A stretch of DNA of 64,000 nt, from positions 81,268-145,267 of the forward strand of contig JASMLP010000147.1 in NCBI GenBank assembly GCA_030748635.1. The letters run 5' to 3'. A program made the translations under genes and the position numbers. This document shows positions 8,306 through 17,224 of this stretch, in pieces (within the stretch, counting starts at the first letter, position 1; each line of letters opens with the position of its first letter). Source of the DNA: Planctomycetota bacterium. GTDB taxonomy: Bacteria > Planctomycetota > JACQVV01 > JASMLP01. The notes beneath the pieces were generated by a model. It was not told the DNA's origin, did no database searches, and worked only from the letters and a program-made list of their open reading frames with translations.

Positions 8306-11300
8306 ATGTACCGACGCTCCCTTGCCACGCTGGCCGGCAGCCTTTTTCTGGTCTTCACACTCGTTGTCGGCTACATCTATTACGGGATCCTGAAAAATCC
8401 CGAATGGCTGGGAGATCAGTTTCAGAAGCAGGTGACCCGCTATTTTCGCTCTCAGGTCGAGGTCCAGCAGGTTACTGCTGACCACGCCGGCGGCCTGGTA
8501 AGAATCCTCGGACTACGAGTTGCCGACCAGGATCGGCCCGATGCGATCCCTTTTATCGAAGTGGGTGAACTCCGGGTTCAACACACGGCCACCACGATCG
8601 ATGAAATCGACACCATCCATCTCATCAAGCCCCGGGTCCACATCGAAACCAACGAAGCTGGCGAATGGAACTTCTTGCGCCTCATGCGCTTTGATCAACC
8701 CGAAGCGGTTTCTCCAGGCCGTCTTCCCAAGATCTCCCTCTCCGGAGCCACGCTGCATGTATCTCACTCTTCCCTGTTACGAGAGGAAAAAGAGCATACG
8801 ATTCGCCGTTTCCACCTGAACATCACACCCAATCAGAAATCGAGAGACTACACCCTCCGCGGACGATTTCACGATACGCTCCTGGGTGAATGTCGATTCC
8901 ACGGTAACTGGAACCTGGATACCGGGCAGGTGAGAATCGAGCTCGTCTTCGGCGACATCTCGATCAGCGAAGATGCCGTGGACCAACTTCGCCCCGACCT
9001 CTCCCTCATCCTTTCGCGCATCGGCCCAAGATCTCGTGCCGAACTACGAGCCACACTGAACTACGACCCCCGCAAGACCCCTCAACTCAAAGTATCCACG
9101 AACCTGCACTTCTGGAGCGGATATGCACATTGGGGGCCCTTTTCTTTCGCCGAGATGAACGGCTCGGCGGAATATTCGGGAGGTATCGGAGGAGAACTCA
9201 CCATTGGTGACCTGGTAGGCCGAATCGGTCAAGCCCATGTTCGAATTCGAGGACGGGTTTCCGACGTGGGAAAAACCAACGGGTTCCACATCTCTTTTCG
9301 GGTCGATGAATCCGCCCCCGACAAGCTGATCCAAAACCTTTTCCCCGACCCTCTCCCCTTCAAACTACCTCACTTTGGCCCGAAGGAAACGCTACGAGTT
9401 GAGGGAACAGTCCAGCGCACTTCTTCCAAAAATGCGCCGGTCATCCTCGCAGTGAAATCCCGACGCATGAAGGGCGCGGGGGGATGGAACGGCCTGAAGA
9501 CACTTGTGGACCTGCAAGCCGAACTGGAAATCGAAGAAAACCGTACCACAGGGCAAGCCACCATGAACTGGCAGGGGTTTCAGATCGGCCTCGAAGGATC
9601 CCTCGATCGCATTCCCGACCGAGGGGTTGCCATCCAGGCCCACGCGCGGGGAATCGAGATGGGTCCACAACTGTACGACCTCCTCGCACCCCGAACAAAA
9701 AAAGTCTGGAATGAAATCAACCCCAGAGGCCCCATCGATCTGACCCTTGCCATCGACCCGCCTTCTCCAGACAAAAATGCCGTGGTCTCCCGAACACGCA
9801 TCGACATCCAGTTCCAGGGGATACAAGCCTATCTTCACGACACACCCTATGAACTCGAAGATATTCGAGGAACGCTTCAGGTTCGGTTTCCAGACATCAA
9901 AATCAAATCCATCACAGCGCGGCACGGAAACACCCGAATCCGAGCACCCAGCGGAACTTTTCGGTTTCACGGCCCTCATCTGGTACCCATCTCGCTCGAT
10001 GTCGAAGCCGACGATATCGACCTCGACGAAGAACTCTTTGCCGCTCTCAAAGACGAACCACGTCAGTTTATCCGCAAGTTTCGACTGTCAGGTGAAGCCG
10101 ACGGAGTCTTGAAAATAAGGCGCGACCGCCGAACCGGCAGAAAGCGCATCGTGATCCATGGCCAGTTGCGAGAAGTCGCTTTTCGCCACAAAAAATTTCC
10201 GTTTCCAATTCGAGACTGTAGCGGAACCGTCCTGATCACCGATGAAGAGGTTTCTGCCGCTGGACATCCTCTGGGATACATCAACCCCTCCCGAAGCCAA
10301 CAACCGATCTTGACCGTTCGCTCTGATTTAAAGATGCGGATGAACGAAGGCTCGGAAATCCAAGCTCGCATACACCTCCAACAAGACGAACTTCGAAGTC
10401 AGCCCGGCAAGGACGTCGACGATTCCCGATTTCTTCTGGATATCGACGCACGGGGAGTGAGAATGACCCAGGAATCGTTTGCGATTCTCTCTCCAAAGCT
10501 CGAAGAAATCGGTAAATTCGAAGCGCCAAACAACCTCTTTGACATGCGCATCGAGGTCTATCAGCCCTGGTCGGATCCCGCGCGAATCAACCTATCTCTC
10601 CATCCGCGCAACATTTCGATCCTCCCGACAGAGTTTCCGTATCCCATCGATTCTCTCGACGGAGAAATCCATTTTGATGAGACCGGAATCGGTTGGGCTC
10701 GACTACAAGGTCGGCACGGTCAGACACTTTTGACCATCACCAGTCCCAATCCATGGAAACGGGACCGGATTCTCAGTCGATCGGGGAAACCTATTACTCA
10801 AGCCCTCGATTTCTCCTTCGAAAATGTGACTCTCGACGAATCCTTTCGCCAAGCGCTTTCTCCGTCTCTTCAGAAAGACTGGGACCAGTGGTCTCCCACC
10901 GGGAAGATGGACCTCAATATCCGCCTGATTCGCGAACGTTCTCTACCTTTGGAAGATCCTTTTTTAGATCAACTCAACACTCTGGTTTCTCGAATCGGCG
11001 TCCTTCCGCTACCCAAAATTTCCTGGATTCGCCACGAACCGACTATCGACGCGTTTTGTCGGGATGTGAATATTCAGTACGAAGCGCTTCCCTATCCCCT
11101 CCAGAACATTCGGGGACGTGTCCATTTCGAAAACAACAACATCGATATACCGGAACTCCGAGGGCGTCACGAAGATGCCGAATGGGCTCTCGCCGGCGGC
11201 ATTCGACACATCGCGATGAACCCCCAGATCGAGGTCCATATTGCCGGACGAAAAGTTCCCCTGGATGACTCTTTCCGAAAAGCGCTGTCCGAATCCCAAC

Positions 11301-12598
11301 AAGCTCTCTGGGATCAAATTCAACCTCAGGGACATATCGACATCGACGCTCGAATCCAGAAAAGTCGATCGTCCTCCCTTTTAGCCACTCGAATTCAAGT
11401 CATACCCCATAAGGTCACAATCTGCGCAAGCGCATTTCCCTACCCCCTGACCTTGGAGTCGGGAAAGTTGGTTATCGGCCCCGGCACGACCCGATTAAAG
11501 GATCTTCGGGCCACCCACGGTTCCGCCGTTTTCGAAGGATCTCTCCAACTCGGACTCCACGAAAAAGGATCGAAAATCTCAGGTCAATGGACCGGCAAGA
11601 ACATCCCACTGGACAACACGCTCCGCCAAGCGGTCGAAAGCTACCGCCCTGGGCTCTGGGAGAAGTGGAAGCCTTCCGGAAGCCTGAAAACCGTTGAACT
11701 CTCCTTTGAAACATTCCTGTATCCCGACCGCCCCAATCACACAACTCTGGAGCACCTCCTGATCGTTCCCACCTCCCTCACGCTGGATGGGAACATTCCT
11801 CTCCGCGATTTCGAGGGAACCCTGACCGCTTCGGGGAGTCAGATGGGAAGCCTGACGAATATTCACGGACATTTTCTGAACGCTTCGTGGACACTGCGTG
11901 ACGACCTCTCGATCAAGAACGTCAAGGGCCAGTTCAAGCTTCTTGACGACAACTTATGGGTGGACAGATTCTATGGTGAGTTGGCCGATGGAACTCTCCG
12001 AGGACATGCCCAGATTCAAATACGAGGGGACAGTCCTTCCCGAGGTGAGGTCCGATTTCACAAGATCAACATCGCCAAACTTACCGAATCGTTCTTCCCC
12101 GAGGAAGAATCACGCCCCGCGCTTGCGGGAAAACTTGGAGGACGCATATCACTACGCGGTTTCCCCGAAAACCTGGACTCCCTCACAGGTAATGGTTGGA
12201 TCGAAGTCCAAGATGGACATTTATGGGAACTACCCATTTTCATCGGAATTTTCGACATCTTCAGCCTTCCCAGAAAATCGGCCTTCCATCATGGGGAGTT
12301 GGAGTTTACGCTAAGTAATCGATCGATCGATCTTCGAAATATCACCTTTGAATCCTCACCACTTAAAATCAACGGCGGAGGCGTCCTCGACCTGGAGGGA
12401 CAAACCGACCTCTACTTTGTCTCCACCCTTGCACCTCGGCTAGCGCCTCGAATTCCTGTACTCTCTGGAGTCTGGAAAGACCTGAAGAAAAATATCCTCC
12501 CACTTCACATTTCCGGGGACATACGAGACCCTTCAACGACCATCGTCCCCTTACGATTCGTACAGAAAAAAACTTCCCACAATAACGAGAAGGAATGA
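8306..12598 (+). CDS. Giant AsmA/YhdP-like repeat protein
   Basis: 1430 aa. After a short basic N-terminus there is one membrane helix (about residues 6-28), then a very long periplasmic, beta-rich region and an AsmA-type C-terminal region (DNLWVDRFYGELADGTLRG, then about 130 residues). AsmA-like proteins of Gram-negatives (YhdP, TamB, YdbH) are hydrophobic-groove bridges that carry phospholipid between the membranes. At least six internal modules recur every 116-147 residues: a line like FPYPLxxxxG, a GRHG line, then LDxxFRxAL ... W ... PxGxxDL. I chose the ATG at 8306 because the upstream start adds only seven non-conserved residues. First gene of a five-gene unit; its TGA overlaps the next ATG. 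Lipid transport is inferred from the family. Confidence 0.8.
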   Translation: MYRRSLATLAGSLFLVFTLVVGYIYYGILKNPEWLGDQFQKQVTRYFRSQVEVQQVTADHAGGLVRILGLRVADQDRPDAIPFIEVGELRVQHTATTIDEIDTIHLIKPRVHIETNEAGEWNFLRLMRFDQPEAVSPGRLPKISLSGATLHVSHSSLLREEKEHTIRRFHLNITPNQKSRDYTLRGRFHDTLLGECRFHGNWNLDTGQVRIELVFGDISISEDAVDQLRPDLSLILSRIGPRSRAELRATLNYDPRKTPQLKVSTNLHFWSGYAHWGPFSFAEMNGSAEYSGGIGGELTIGDLVGRIGQAHVRIRGRVSDVGKTNGFHISFRVDESAPDKLIQNLFPDPLPFKLPHFGPKETLRVEGTVQRTSSKNAPVILAVKSRRMKGAGGWNGLKTLVDLQAELEIEENRTTGQATMNWQGFQIGLEGSLDRIPDRGVAIQAHARGIEMGPQLYDLLAPRTKKVWNEINPRGPIDLTLAIDPPSPDKNAVVSRTRIDIQFQGIQAYLHDTPYELEDIRGTLQVRFPDIKIKSITARHGNTRIRAPSGTFRFHGPHLVPISLDVEADDIDLDEELFAALKDEPRQFIRKFRLSGEADGVLKIRRDRRTGRKRIVIHGQLREVAFRHKKFPFPIRDCSGTVLITDEEVSAAGHPLGYINPSRSQQPILTVRSDLKMRMNEGSEIQARIHLQQDELRSQPGKDVDDSRFLLDIDARGVRMTQESFAILSPKLEEIGKFEAPNNLFDMRIEVYQPWSDPARINLSLHPRNISILPTEFPYPIDSLDGEIHFDETGIGWARLQGRHGQTLLTITSPNPWKRDRILSRSGKPITQALDFSFENVTLDESFRQALSPSLQKDWDQWSPTGKMDLNIRLIRERSLPLEDPFLDQLNTLVSRIGVLPLPKISWIRHEPTIDAFCRDVNIQYEALPYPLQNIRGRVHFENNNIDIPELRGRHEDAEWALAGGIRHIAMNPQIEVHIAGRKVPLDDSFRKALSESQQALWDQIQPQGHIDIDARIQKSRSSSLLATRIQVIPHKVTICASAFPYPLTLESGKLVIGPGTTRLKDLRATHGSAVFEGSLQLGLHEKGSKISGQWTGKNIPLDNTLRQAVESYRPGLWEKWKPSGSLKTVELSFETFLYPDRPNHTTLEHLLIVPTSLTLDGNIPLRDFEGTLTASGSQMGSLTNIHGHFLNASWTLRDDLSIKNVKGQFKLLDDNLWVDRFYGELADGTLRGHAQIQIRGDSPSRGEVRFHKINIAKLTESFFPEEESRPALAGKLGGRISLRGFPENLDSLTGNGWIEVQDGHLWELPIFIGIFDIFSLPRKSAFHHGELEFTLSNRSIDLRNITFESSPLKINGGGVLDLEGQTDLYFVSTLAPRLAPRIPVLSGVWKDLKKNILPLHISGDIRDPSTTIVPLRFVQKKTSHNNEKE

Positions 12599-13461
12599 TG
12601 AGCCTGACAGTCACCTGTTCTTGTGGCAAGAAACTAAAAATCCCTGAATCCAAACTGGGCAAAAACCTCAAATGCCCCAGTTGCGGGGAACGACTCCCCC
12701 AACCGGAAGCGGAGAAAAGTCAGTCCCCAAAATCCTCTACGGTTCGATCCAAAACAGGGTCCTCTCCATCCCGTAGACGCAGCGCCGCCTCCTCTCGATC
12801 CAAGAAATCTGCGACTCCGGAAAAAGCATCTTCAGCCCGATCTCGTCGCAAGAGTCGAGTCACCAACAAATCGGAAGAAGCGAGCGAGACCCCCAACGCC
12901 CGCTCCGCAAAAACCAGTGGCCGTTTGCGAGAATCATCCTCCAAACGAGGCAAACCAACCACCGCCCCATCGAAGCGCATGACATCCAGTCGTCGCAGTT
13001 CTTCTGAAGCGGGAGAAAAACGGACCAGTTCGCGAGCTCCCCGCTCAAAGCGAACTCCGGCGGTTTCGGAACGAGGCCGCAGCGTCCTGGCCACGGCCGA
13101 GCCGGAAATGGGACTGCTATACACCGCGGCTCTCGGAGGAACCACCCTCCAGATTCTGACCTTTTTGGCCATCATCGGAGCCTGCTTTGCCGACCCCGAC
13201 CTCCTCTCCCCGGCGGGATTTTTAGTGGAGGACTCGAACCGCCTGATTCTGGTCGGCCTGTTCGGACTCTTCGCGTTAGTCTCCCTCTCCTCCTTCGCAT
13301 CTCTTTTCACCGTGTGGAAGAGCGCCAAGCGTAATTCTCGACAATCTCCTGCCGCCTCGATGTCCAGTTCGCCCCGTGCTGATCTCATGGAGGAACCAGA
13401 GGGTGAGTTTCCTTCGGCGAACGATGCAGAAGACAGTGACGTCGAAGACATCGACATCTGA
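12595..13461 (+). CDS. Zinc-ribbon membrane protein with basic disordered linker
   Basis: 288 aa. Residues 7-31 hold CSCGKKLKIP ... CPSCG, a CxC/CxxC zinc ribbon typical of planctomycete membrane proteins. Residues about 40-170 are extremely rich in Ser, Arg and Lys and should be disordered, with many possible Ser/Thr phosphorylation sites. Two membrane helices follow (about 177-200 and 215-240), and the last ~35 residues are acidic. The arrangement suggests a cytosolic zinc ribbon and basic tail anchored in the inner membrane. Translation is coupled to the AsmA-like gene through an ATGATG/TGA overlap. An antisense ORF of similar length (12720-13457) is an artefact of this composition. Function unknown. 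Confidence 0.75.
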   Translation: MMSLTVTCSCGKKLKIPESKLGKNLKCPSCGERLPQPEAEKSQSPKSSTVRSKTGSSPSRRRSAASSRSKKSATPEKASSARSRRKSRVTNKSEEASETPNARSAKTSGRLRESSSKRGKPTTAPSKRMTSSRRSSSEAGEKRTSSRAPRSKRTPAVSERGRSVLATAEPEMGLLYTAALGGTTLQILTFLAIIGACFADPDLLSPAGFLVEDSNRLILVGLFGLFALVSLSSFASLFTVWKSAKRNSRQSPAASMSSSPRADLMEEPEGEFPSANDAEDSDVEDIDI

Positions 13462-13503
13462 GAAACATCCCGGAGTGAACAGGACCAAGACTAGGAGCTA
13501 ACC

Positions 13504-15099
13504 GTGAAGATCAAATCGGAACGGAATGGATTCTCCTGGGTCGAAAAACTCCGCTTCCTGCTAACGACGCTGATTCGACCTTTCGTCGATTTTTATTTCA
13601 GCTCCGGGTTATCCAAATCCGCGAGCATGGCCTATCTCATTTCGGTCAACATCGTCGTACTGGTCTATCTTGTTTATCCTCTCGTAGGTGGACTGGGAAT
13701 CGGGCCATTCTCCAACTCCTCCGACGCAAAACGATTCATAGAACTGAACTTCCTCTGGCCCACCCCAAACCGAACCGTCATTCTGGAGGCGCCGCCGGGA
13801 TTTCCCCTTTCTCGAGGTGAGATTGTTTCCGAAAAGAAACTACAGGAAGCCAAAATCGAATTTCAGCACCAAGGCGGTTTCCTAACGGAAGGAGAACTCC
13901 AGAAACAAGAGTTCTCGGTAACCAAAAACCTGGGCCACATGACCACCGAAATACTCGGAGCTTTTCACGATGGTCCCAAACTTCCTGTTTACGGAGCGGT
14001 CCTTCTCATCGCATTCGCATACGCAGGCCTCATCGTCAGCGTCCGAACCACTCTCCTCGAGGTCCATAGTCCACTCGAAGTCATACCCATCAGCCATCGA
14101 CAAAATCAATTCCGAAGACTCCTTTATCGCCTTCCGGAATGGATCACTCTCAAATGGGTTGGAATCGTTTTTCTTTTTCTCCCTATACTCGGCGCTATCG
14201 TCTTGCTGGTTCTCTCCGCGCTTCAGGGAGTCATCGACGGAATCATCAAACCCTACGGCCCCTACGATACGATCAACACCACCATCCATTCCCTGATTTC
14301 AGTTTCCCTTTCCACAATCGTATTTTCCTTTATCTATACCCGGGTTGTTTCAGACCTCAAACTGGAGCACGCTCTCGCGGGCGCACTCTTGGCCAGTTTG
14401 CTCTGGCTGGGCGGTCGATGGCTACTCACCCAGTACATAACCGCCAACCTGGTCAGAAACTTACGGAATCTGGCTCTCGTGCCGATCCTCTTGACCTGGC
14501 TCTATTATCTGTGCGCTATTTTTCTCCTCGGCCTACATATCGCCCATACTCTCGAATACAAACACCTCTCGGGTACTGCCCGAGACTGGATTCTTCGCTG
14601 GATCGGTCGCCCACACCGATTTGCCGCCTTGACCGGCTGGGTCAAACTGGAATTTCTGTTACAGCTTGCCGAAAATCACCAAAAAGGAGATGGGACGCCT
14701 GGTCTTTTCGTTTCTCGAACCATGTACGGAGACCTGGCCGAAACCATCGCCAAGAAGATGCAACTCCCTCTCCCCATGGCCAAGGAATCCATCAACGAGT
14801 TAGTCACCGAAATGATCGATCGATCGATGGTACGAGTTACCAAAGAAGACAAAGGGCATCACGTCACCCTGATCACCCCACCCGAACAGATCGACCTCTC
14901 ACGCCTTTTAGACACCCGCCTGGATGAAATGAAAATGGTCCGTCAGGAAATGTTTGGACTTCCCGAAGCTCTTTTTCTGGCCAACCACTATTCATCCGGA
15001 ACGATTACCGGAGGCGGGACTCTGGCCCAATTACTCCAGGTTCGAAAGAGTGGCCTGGAAGAATCCCCGCCCCCTTCCTCCGAGATACCGAACTCGTGA
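13504..15099 (+). CDS. YihY/BrkB-family inner-membrane protein
   Basis: 531 aa, GTG start with AGGAG five bases before it. SASMAYLISVNIVVLVYLVYPLV is the first helix of the YihY/BrkB family, and the later helices (about residues 215-245, 258-280, 292-312, 320-350) end in the conserved WLYYLCAIFLLGLHIAHT region. Unlike the ~290-aa core family it has a ~110-residue soluble insert after the first helix and a C-terminal domain of ~150 residues (MYGDLAETIAKKMQLPL onward) that looks like a winged helix. The family was once called RNase BN in error; its true role, often linked to the envelope, is unsettled. The stop overlaps the GTG of the phosphatase gene (GTGA), so the two proteins are probably made together. 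Confidence 0.8.
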   Translation: MKIKSERNGFSWVEKLRFLLTTLIRPFVDFYFSSGLSKSASMAYLISVNIVVLVYLVYPLVGGLGIGPFSNSSDAKRFIELNFLWPTPNRTVILEAPPGFPLSRGEIVSEKKLQEAKIEFQHQGGFLTEGELQKQEFSVTKNLGHMTTEILGAFHDGPKLPVYGAVLLIAFAYAGLIVSVRTTLLEVHSPLEVIPISHRQNQFRRLLYRLPEWITLKWVGIVFLFLPILGAIVLLVLSALQGVIDGIIKPYGPYDTINTTIHSLISVSLSTIVFSFIYTRVVSDLKLEHALAGALLASLLWLGGRWLLTQYITANLVRNLRNLALVPILLTWLYYLCAIFLLGLHIAHTLEYKHLSGTARDWILRWIGRPHRFAALTGWVKLEFLLQLAENHQKGDGTPGLFVSRTMYGDLAETIAKKMQLPLPMAKESINELVTEMIDRSMVRVTKEDKGHHVTLITPPEQIDLSRLLDTRLDEMKMVRQEMFGLPEALFLANHYSSGTITGGGTLAQLLQVRKSGLEESPPPSSEIPNS

Positions 15100-16907
15100 A
15101 CCGAGGCCAAGTGGTTCGCGCCATAGAGTCGGACGACAGGTGGCGCATCGTGGTCGAGGACCACTTCTGGATCTGTCCCTTCTGCGGAGATGCATCGGCC
15201 CGATATCGAAGCTCTCCCCGAGACATGGCCCCTGAAATTCTCAACCACCTCCAGCGAGAGTGTCCAAAATGGGATCGGGGAGACGGGACCATCTTAGAAT
15301 CCCAACACCTTCTTCTCGCCGCAGAATCCTTTCACATCCGTCACAAAATCTCCACCGATCCACTCTGGAGAATCGTCGATTCCCGAAAGGTCTGGTACTG
15401 CCCACATTGTGCTTTACCGACCCGCGGTCGCTTTTCTTCTTCAGGAGCAGCCGACTCTCAAACCATTCACCTCATCCGGGGTCACCTCGCGCAATGCACT
15501 CTTTGCCAGGAAGGCGTCCTTCAGCCCCCACTGCACCTTCAGGTTTCTTATCACATATGCAATGAACCCACCTGGAGGCATTTCACGCGAGATCGAGATT
15601 GGGTCTGCCCATTCTGCGCCCAAAAAACAGGTGTCCTCATCGACCCTGACCTGAACATCACCACAGCGATGGTAGAAAAAGCGGCGAAACATCTAGGCCG
15701 ATGTTTTGCCTACAAAAGGCCTGGAGCCATCCACTGCTCCCGAGAAGAACTCGAGACCACAGTACGCGCCGAGAACCAGCTTGTTACCTGGAAACCCAAG
15801 ATCGCGAAGCTGCTCCAAAATGACCCGGTTTGGTCTGTAACCATCGACGATGCCATATGGGTCTGCCCCTTCTGCCGTAACCGTATCAACCACATTCGCC
15901 TTACCAGTCCTCTGGTACGCCAAGAAACATGTCCTCAGCAAATAACCACCCATTTGATCAACCAGTGCCCCGCCTTTCGACAGCAGAAGTCACCCGCAAC
16001 CACCGAGGATGAACTCCGGCATTCGATCTCCAGCCAACACCTTTCCCAAAAGACGACAGCCCCTCTCCAAAATAGCGAGGAATTCAAGGAGGCCCAAAGC
16101 AGTACGCTTTTGACCACAATTTCTCAGGAGATCGAAAGCCTGAAAACCCTGGTTACAAATCAAGAGGGGATAGAAAAAAGCCTCGAAGAAGCTCGAAAAA
16201 AGCAACTTCAGATGCTTCCCGACCTTCCCCAGATCGAGGGATATCAATTCCTGGCCATCTACCGTCCATGCGACAAGGTAGGTGGAGATTTCTACGATTT
16301 TCTCGAAGTAGGCGAACAGAAAATCGGCATTTTGATCGGCGATGTCAGTGGACACGGCATGGATGCCGCCCTCGTGATGGGTATGACCAAGAAGCTTCTC
16401 AACATCTATGCGCGTAGACGGTCCAATCCAGCCGAGGTGCTCTCCATTGCCAACGAAGACATTCAAAACGACCTGGATCAAGCCACCTTCGTCACCACCT
16501 TCTATTCGATCCTCGACACAAAAAATCGTTCTCTTTCCATGGCCCGGGCCGGACACAACCCCCTGATCCTTTTCAATCCGAAGCGAAACCCCACCATCCA
16601 GACTCTTCAGCCTCCCGGCATGGCGCTGGGTATGACCGGGACCGCAAAGTTCGATCAAACCCTCGAACACATGACTCTCGATCTACAATCGGGAGATTGC
16701 CTTGTACAGTTCACCGACGGCTTGACCGAAGCGATGAATCACCGTCAAGAAGAGTTTGGACTTCCTCGACTTCTGGAGGTCATCCAGCGTTCGGGGACTC
16801 AAGAGCCGGAGTACCTCGCCTTCCAGATCGATCGAGCACTGGAGCGATTTGGAGCGCTCGAATCTTCCGATGACGACATCACCATTCTGATCTGTCAAGT
16901 CCAGTAA
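15096..16907 (+). CDS. PPM/SpoIIE-type phosphatase with four tandem C2HC zinc-finger-like modules
   Basis: 603 aa, GTG start overlapping the upstream stop. Residues 1-295 contain four copies of the pattern W-x8-W-[IVY]-C-P-[FH]-C-x(20-25)-H-L-x(2-3)-C: Cys pairs at 27/30, 102/105, 171/174 and 257/260, His at 51, 130, 199 and 286, and last Cys at 56, 134, 203 and 291. A coiled-coil stretch (about 335-375) leads into a PP2C-type (PPM) phosphatase like RsbU/SpoIIE: GGDFYD (Asp398), GDVSGHG (Asp416), RAGHNP, FTDGLTEA (Asp541) and a DDDITIL end, so all metal-binding acids are present. Such enzymes dephosphorylate Ser/Thr sites on regulatory proteins. I know of no described family with this N-terminus. 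The repeats probably bind zinc and sense a partner or redox state; that is inference. No antagonist or anti-sigma gene is nearby. Confidence 0.88.
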   Translation: MNRGQVVRAIESDDRWRIVVEDHFWICPFCGDASARYRSSPRDMAPEILNHLQRECPKWDRGDGTILESQHLLLAAESFHIRHKISTDPLWRIVDSRKVWYCPHCALPTRGRFSSSGAADSQTIHLIRGHLAQCTLCQEGVLQPPLHLQVSYHICNEPTWRHFTRDRDWVCPFCAQKTGVLIDPDLNITTAMVEKAAKHLGRCFAYKRPGAIHCSREELETTVRAENQLVTWKPKIAKLLQNDPVWSVTIDDAIWVCPFCRNRINHIRLTSPLVRQETCPQQITTHLINQCPAFRQQKSPATTEDELRHSISSQHLSQKTTAPLQNSEEFKEAQSSTLLTTISQEIESLKTLVTNQEGIEKSLEEARKKQLQMLPDLPQIEGYQFLAIYRPCDKVGGDFYDFLEVGEQKIGILIGDVSGHGMDAALVMGMTKKLLNIYARRRSNPAEVLSIANEDIQNDLDQATFVTTFYSILDTKNRSLSMARAGHNPLILFNPKRNPTIQTLQPPGMALGMTGTAKFDQTLEHMTLDLQSGDCLVQFTDGLTEAMNHRQEEFGLPRLLEVIQRSGTQEPEYLAFQIDRALERFGALESSDDDITILICQVQ

Positions 16908-16920
16908 GAGGCTTCCTACG

Positions 16921-17184
16921 ATGCGTATCACCCGAACTCAGGTCAAAATCTACTTCCAAAAATCCTCGTCTGGAAAACAGTCGGCAGAACGAGCGCTCGA
17001 AAACGTCCGAAACCGCTATCCCAACGCCAAACTCGGTGGCCAAGATTATCTGAAAATTTCCTACATGGCGGGGAACACCGCCTTCAACCTCGAGGATGTC
17101 CTCTCTCTCATTCAGGAAGGAAATCCGCCGCTGGAGGATCTCCGAGAAATCGATCTCCGTTATCGTGTCAGAAACGTCCCCTGA
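16921..17184 (+). CDS. Small uncharacterised protein
   Basis: 87 aa, 13 bases after the phosphatase stop, with AGAGG nine bases before the ATG. It reads as a compact alpha/beta protein: a beta strand (RTQVKIYF), a helix with ERALENVRNRY, a second strand and a helical C-terminal half with NLEDVLSLIQEGNPPLEDL. No signal peptide or membrane segment. I do not recognise a family. Its position at the end of the operon suggests it could be the partner or regulator of the phosphatase. Confidence 0.65.
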   Translation: MRITRTQVKIYFQKSSSGKQSAERALENVRNRYPNAKLGGQDYLKISYMAGNTAFNLEDVLSLIQEGNPPLEDLREIDLRYRVRNVP

Positions 17185-17224
17185 TCCCTATCCTTCGGCT
17201 TTCTTTTCACTCCGATCACCGGAG

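Noticed and set aside
12720-13457. 245-aa minus-strand ORF
   Set aside because: Mirror of the low-complexity Ser/Arg/Lys linker in the zinc-ribbon gene.
14139-14927. 262-aa plus-strand ORF
   Set aside because: Out-of-frame shadow inside the YihY gene.
15990-16670. 226-aa minus-strand ORF
   Set aside because: Antisense to the phosphatase domain, no start signal or domain.
17210-17224. CTCCG/CGGAG stem between convergent genes
   Set aside because: Only five base pairs and no T-run on either side.
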